From the NCBI RefSeq assembly GCF_001006285.1, contig NZ_LBBT01000237.1, positions 1 through 41,949 of the forward strand: 41,949 nt of DNA, given 5' to 3'. The first letter of the stretch is position 1; each line of letters starts with the position of its first letter. This stretch comes from Paraclostridium benzoelyticum. GTDB lineage: Bacteria > Bacillota > Clostridia > Peptostreptococcales > Peptostreptococcaceae. Below the pieces are notes generated by a model. That model saw nothing but the letters and a program-made list of their open reading frames with translations, was not told the origin of the DNA and searched no databases. Below are positions 41,502 to 41,949 of the stretch, piece after piece. The position numbers and the translations under genes were made by a program.

Positions 41502-41681
41502 TTATTTATATTCTCCGTCTGAGTATTTCTTTAAAATATCTACAAATCCCATTATCTCTAAATTTGCATCAGTTCCATTCATTATTTGATTATAATACCA
41601 ATTTGCAAATTCTGGATCTGCTAAAGTTTCATTTAATTTTACAAAATCTAAATTTCCATAGTTTTGATTATTCTCTTTCAT
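41502..41681 (-). CDS. Small acidic protein, 59 residues, unknown
   Basis: Begins MKENNQNYGNLDFVKLNETL and ends DILKKYSDGEYK. Soluble, acidic, one predicted helix around ADPEFANWYYNQIMNG. No cysteine. AAGGAGAG lies seven bases before the ATG, and the gene ends at a strong terminator. I do not recognise a family. Confidence 0.68.
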   Translation of the reverse strand: MKENNQNYGNLDFVKLNETLADPEFANWYYNQIMNGTDANLEIMGFVDILKKYSDGEYK

Positions 41682-41949
41682 TAGTAATCTCTCCTTAAAA
41701 TAGTATTATTTAACTTATACATATATTTGTTATTCACATTTGTTTATTACTTTACAATATTCATCCTTTTTATTATTTACTTGTAAAAATTTTTTATAAA
41801 TCTTTTTTATAAACTAATTACAATTCTATTTACTAATCAAAACAATTTTAATTAATTTTTATTTACAATAAAGGTTTTCATACTTATTTTGGGTACAACA
41901 AGTAACCCTGTTTCAATATTTTTACATTTTTTTAATTAAGTATATTTTC

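Noticed and set aside
41682..41949. Possible promoter or RNA in the right-end AT-rich stretch, with GGGTAC...GTAACCC
   Set aside because: Only a short, weak repeat; no gene or known RNA fold can be supported.

Overview
The window is a very AT-rich stretch (mostly A/T intergenic DNA, A/T-ending codons, strong AGGAGG-type ribosome binding sites, frequent U-tailed hairpins) from a low-GC Gram-positive anaerobe. Gene content (PTS systems, LD-carboxypeptidase, DUF3793, iron alcohol dehydrogenase, spore-protein-like peptides) fits Clostridia. I would guess the family Peptostreptococcaceae (Clostridioides/Paraclostridium/Romboutsia-like), but the species cannot be fixed by eye. It reads as ordinary chromosome: no rRNA, tRNA, CRISPR array, insertion sequence or phage module was seen. 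Most genes lie on the minus strand.

Layout. 1-3.4 kb: purine and ion transport (a cut-off xanthine dehydrogenase FAD subunit, an Na+/H+ antiporter, an NCS2 purine permease). 3.5-4.2 kb: three very small genes. 4.2-10.8 kb: envelope and surface functions: a flippase-like membrane protein, an operon of esterase + O-acyltransferase + cyclophilin lipoprotein, a DUF4397 protein, a Cys-rich small protein, a lysophospholipase-like hydrolase and a spore-protein-like peptide. 10.9-17.2 kb: YfcC transporter, HAD phosphatase, a Fur-box-controlled DUF3793 gene, Xaa-Pro peptidase, iron alcohol dehydrogenase, GtrA. 17.2-23.9 kb: one five-gene PTS operon (PRD/EIIB/EIIA regulator, fructose-type EIIA, EIIBC, MalY-like PLP enzyme, MalX-like EIICB) behind an MtlR-type palindrome. 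24-25.4 kb: moaB-moaA for molybdenum cofactor. 25.5-28.6 kb: ldcA-alr, divergent from a D-aminopeptidase, a D-amino acid/cell-wall peptide group. 28.6-37.7 kb: flavodoxin, MFS and EamA exporters, MntP, a heterodimeric ABC exporter and a ten-TM metal exporter. 37.9-41.7 kb: a four-repeat protein, GltS, and several small unknowns.

The most unusual points are: a 201-residue protein built from an almost identical Cys-containing unit (37933-38538); an intrinsic-terminator-like hairpin whose 3' arm is the Shine-Dalgarno of the antiporter (1866-1925); an EamA transporter whose only plausible full-length start is AUA (31491-31493); a perfect 16-bp inverted pair of Fur-like boxes bracketing a promoter (14037-14090); a metal-type palindrome touching the -35 box of the ten-TM exporter (37770-37790); and the mixed PTS/PLP-enzyme operon. 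Several genes too short or too interrupted for ordinary ORF calling are listed (53, 37, 45 and 59 residues), and many starts were moved inward to the codon that follows the visible ribosome binding site.
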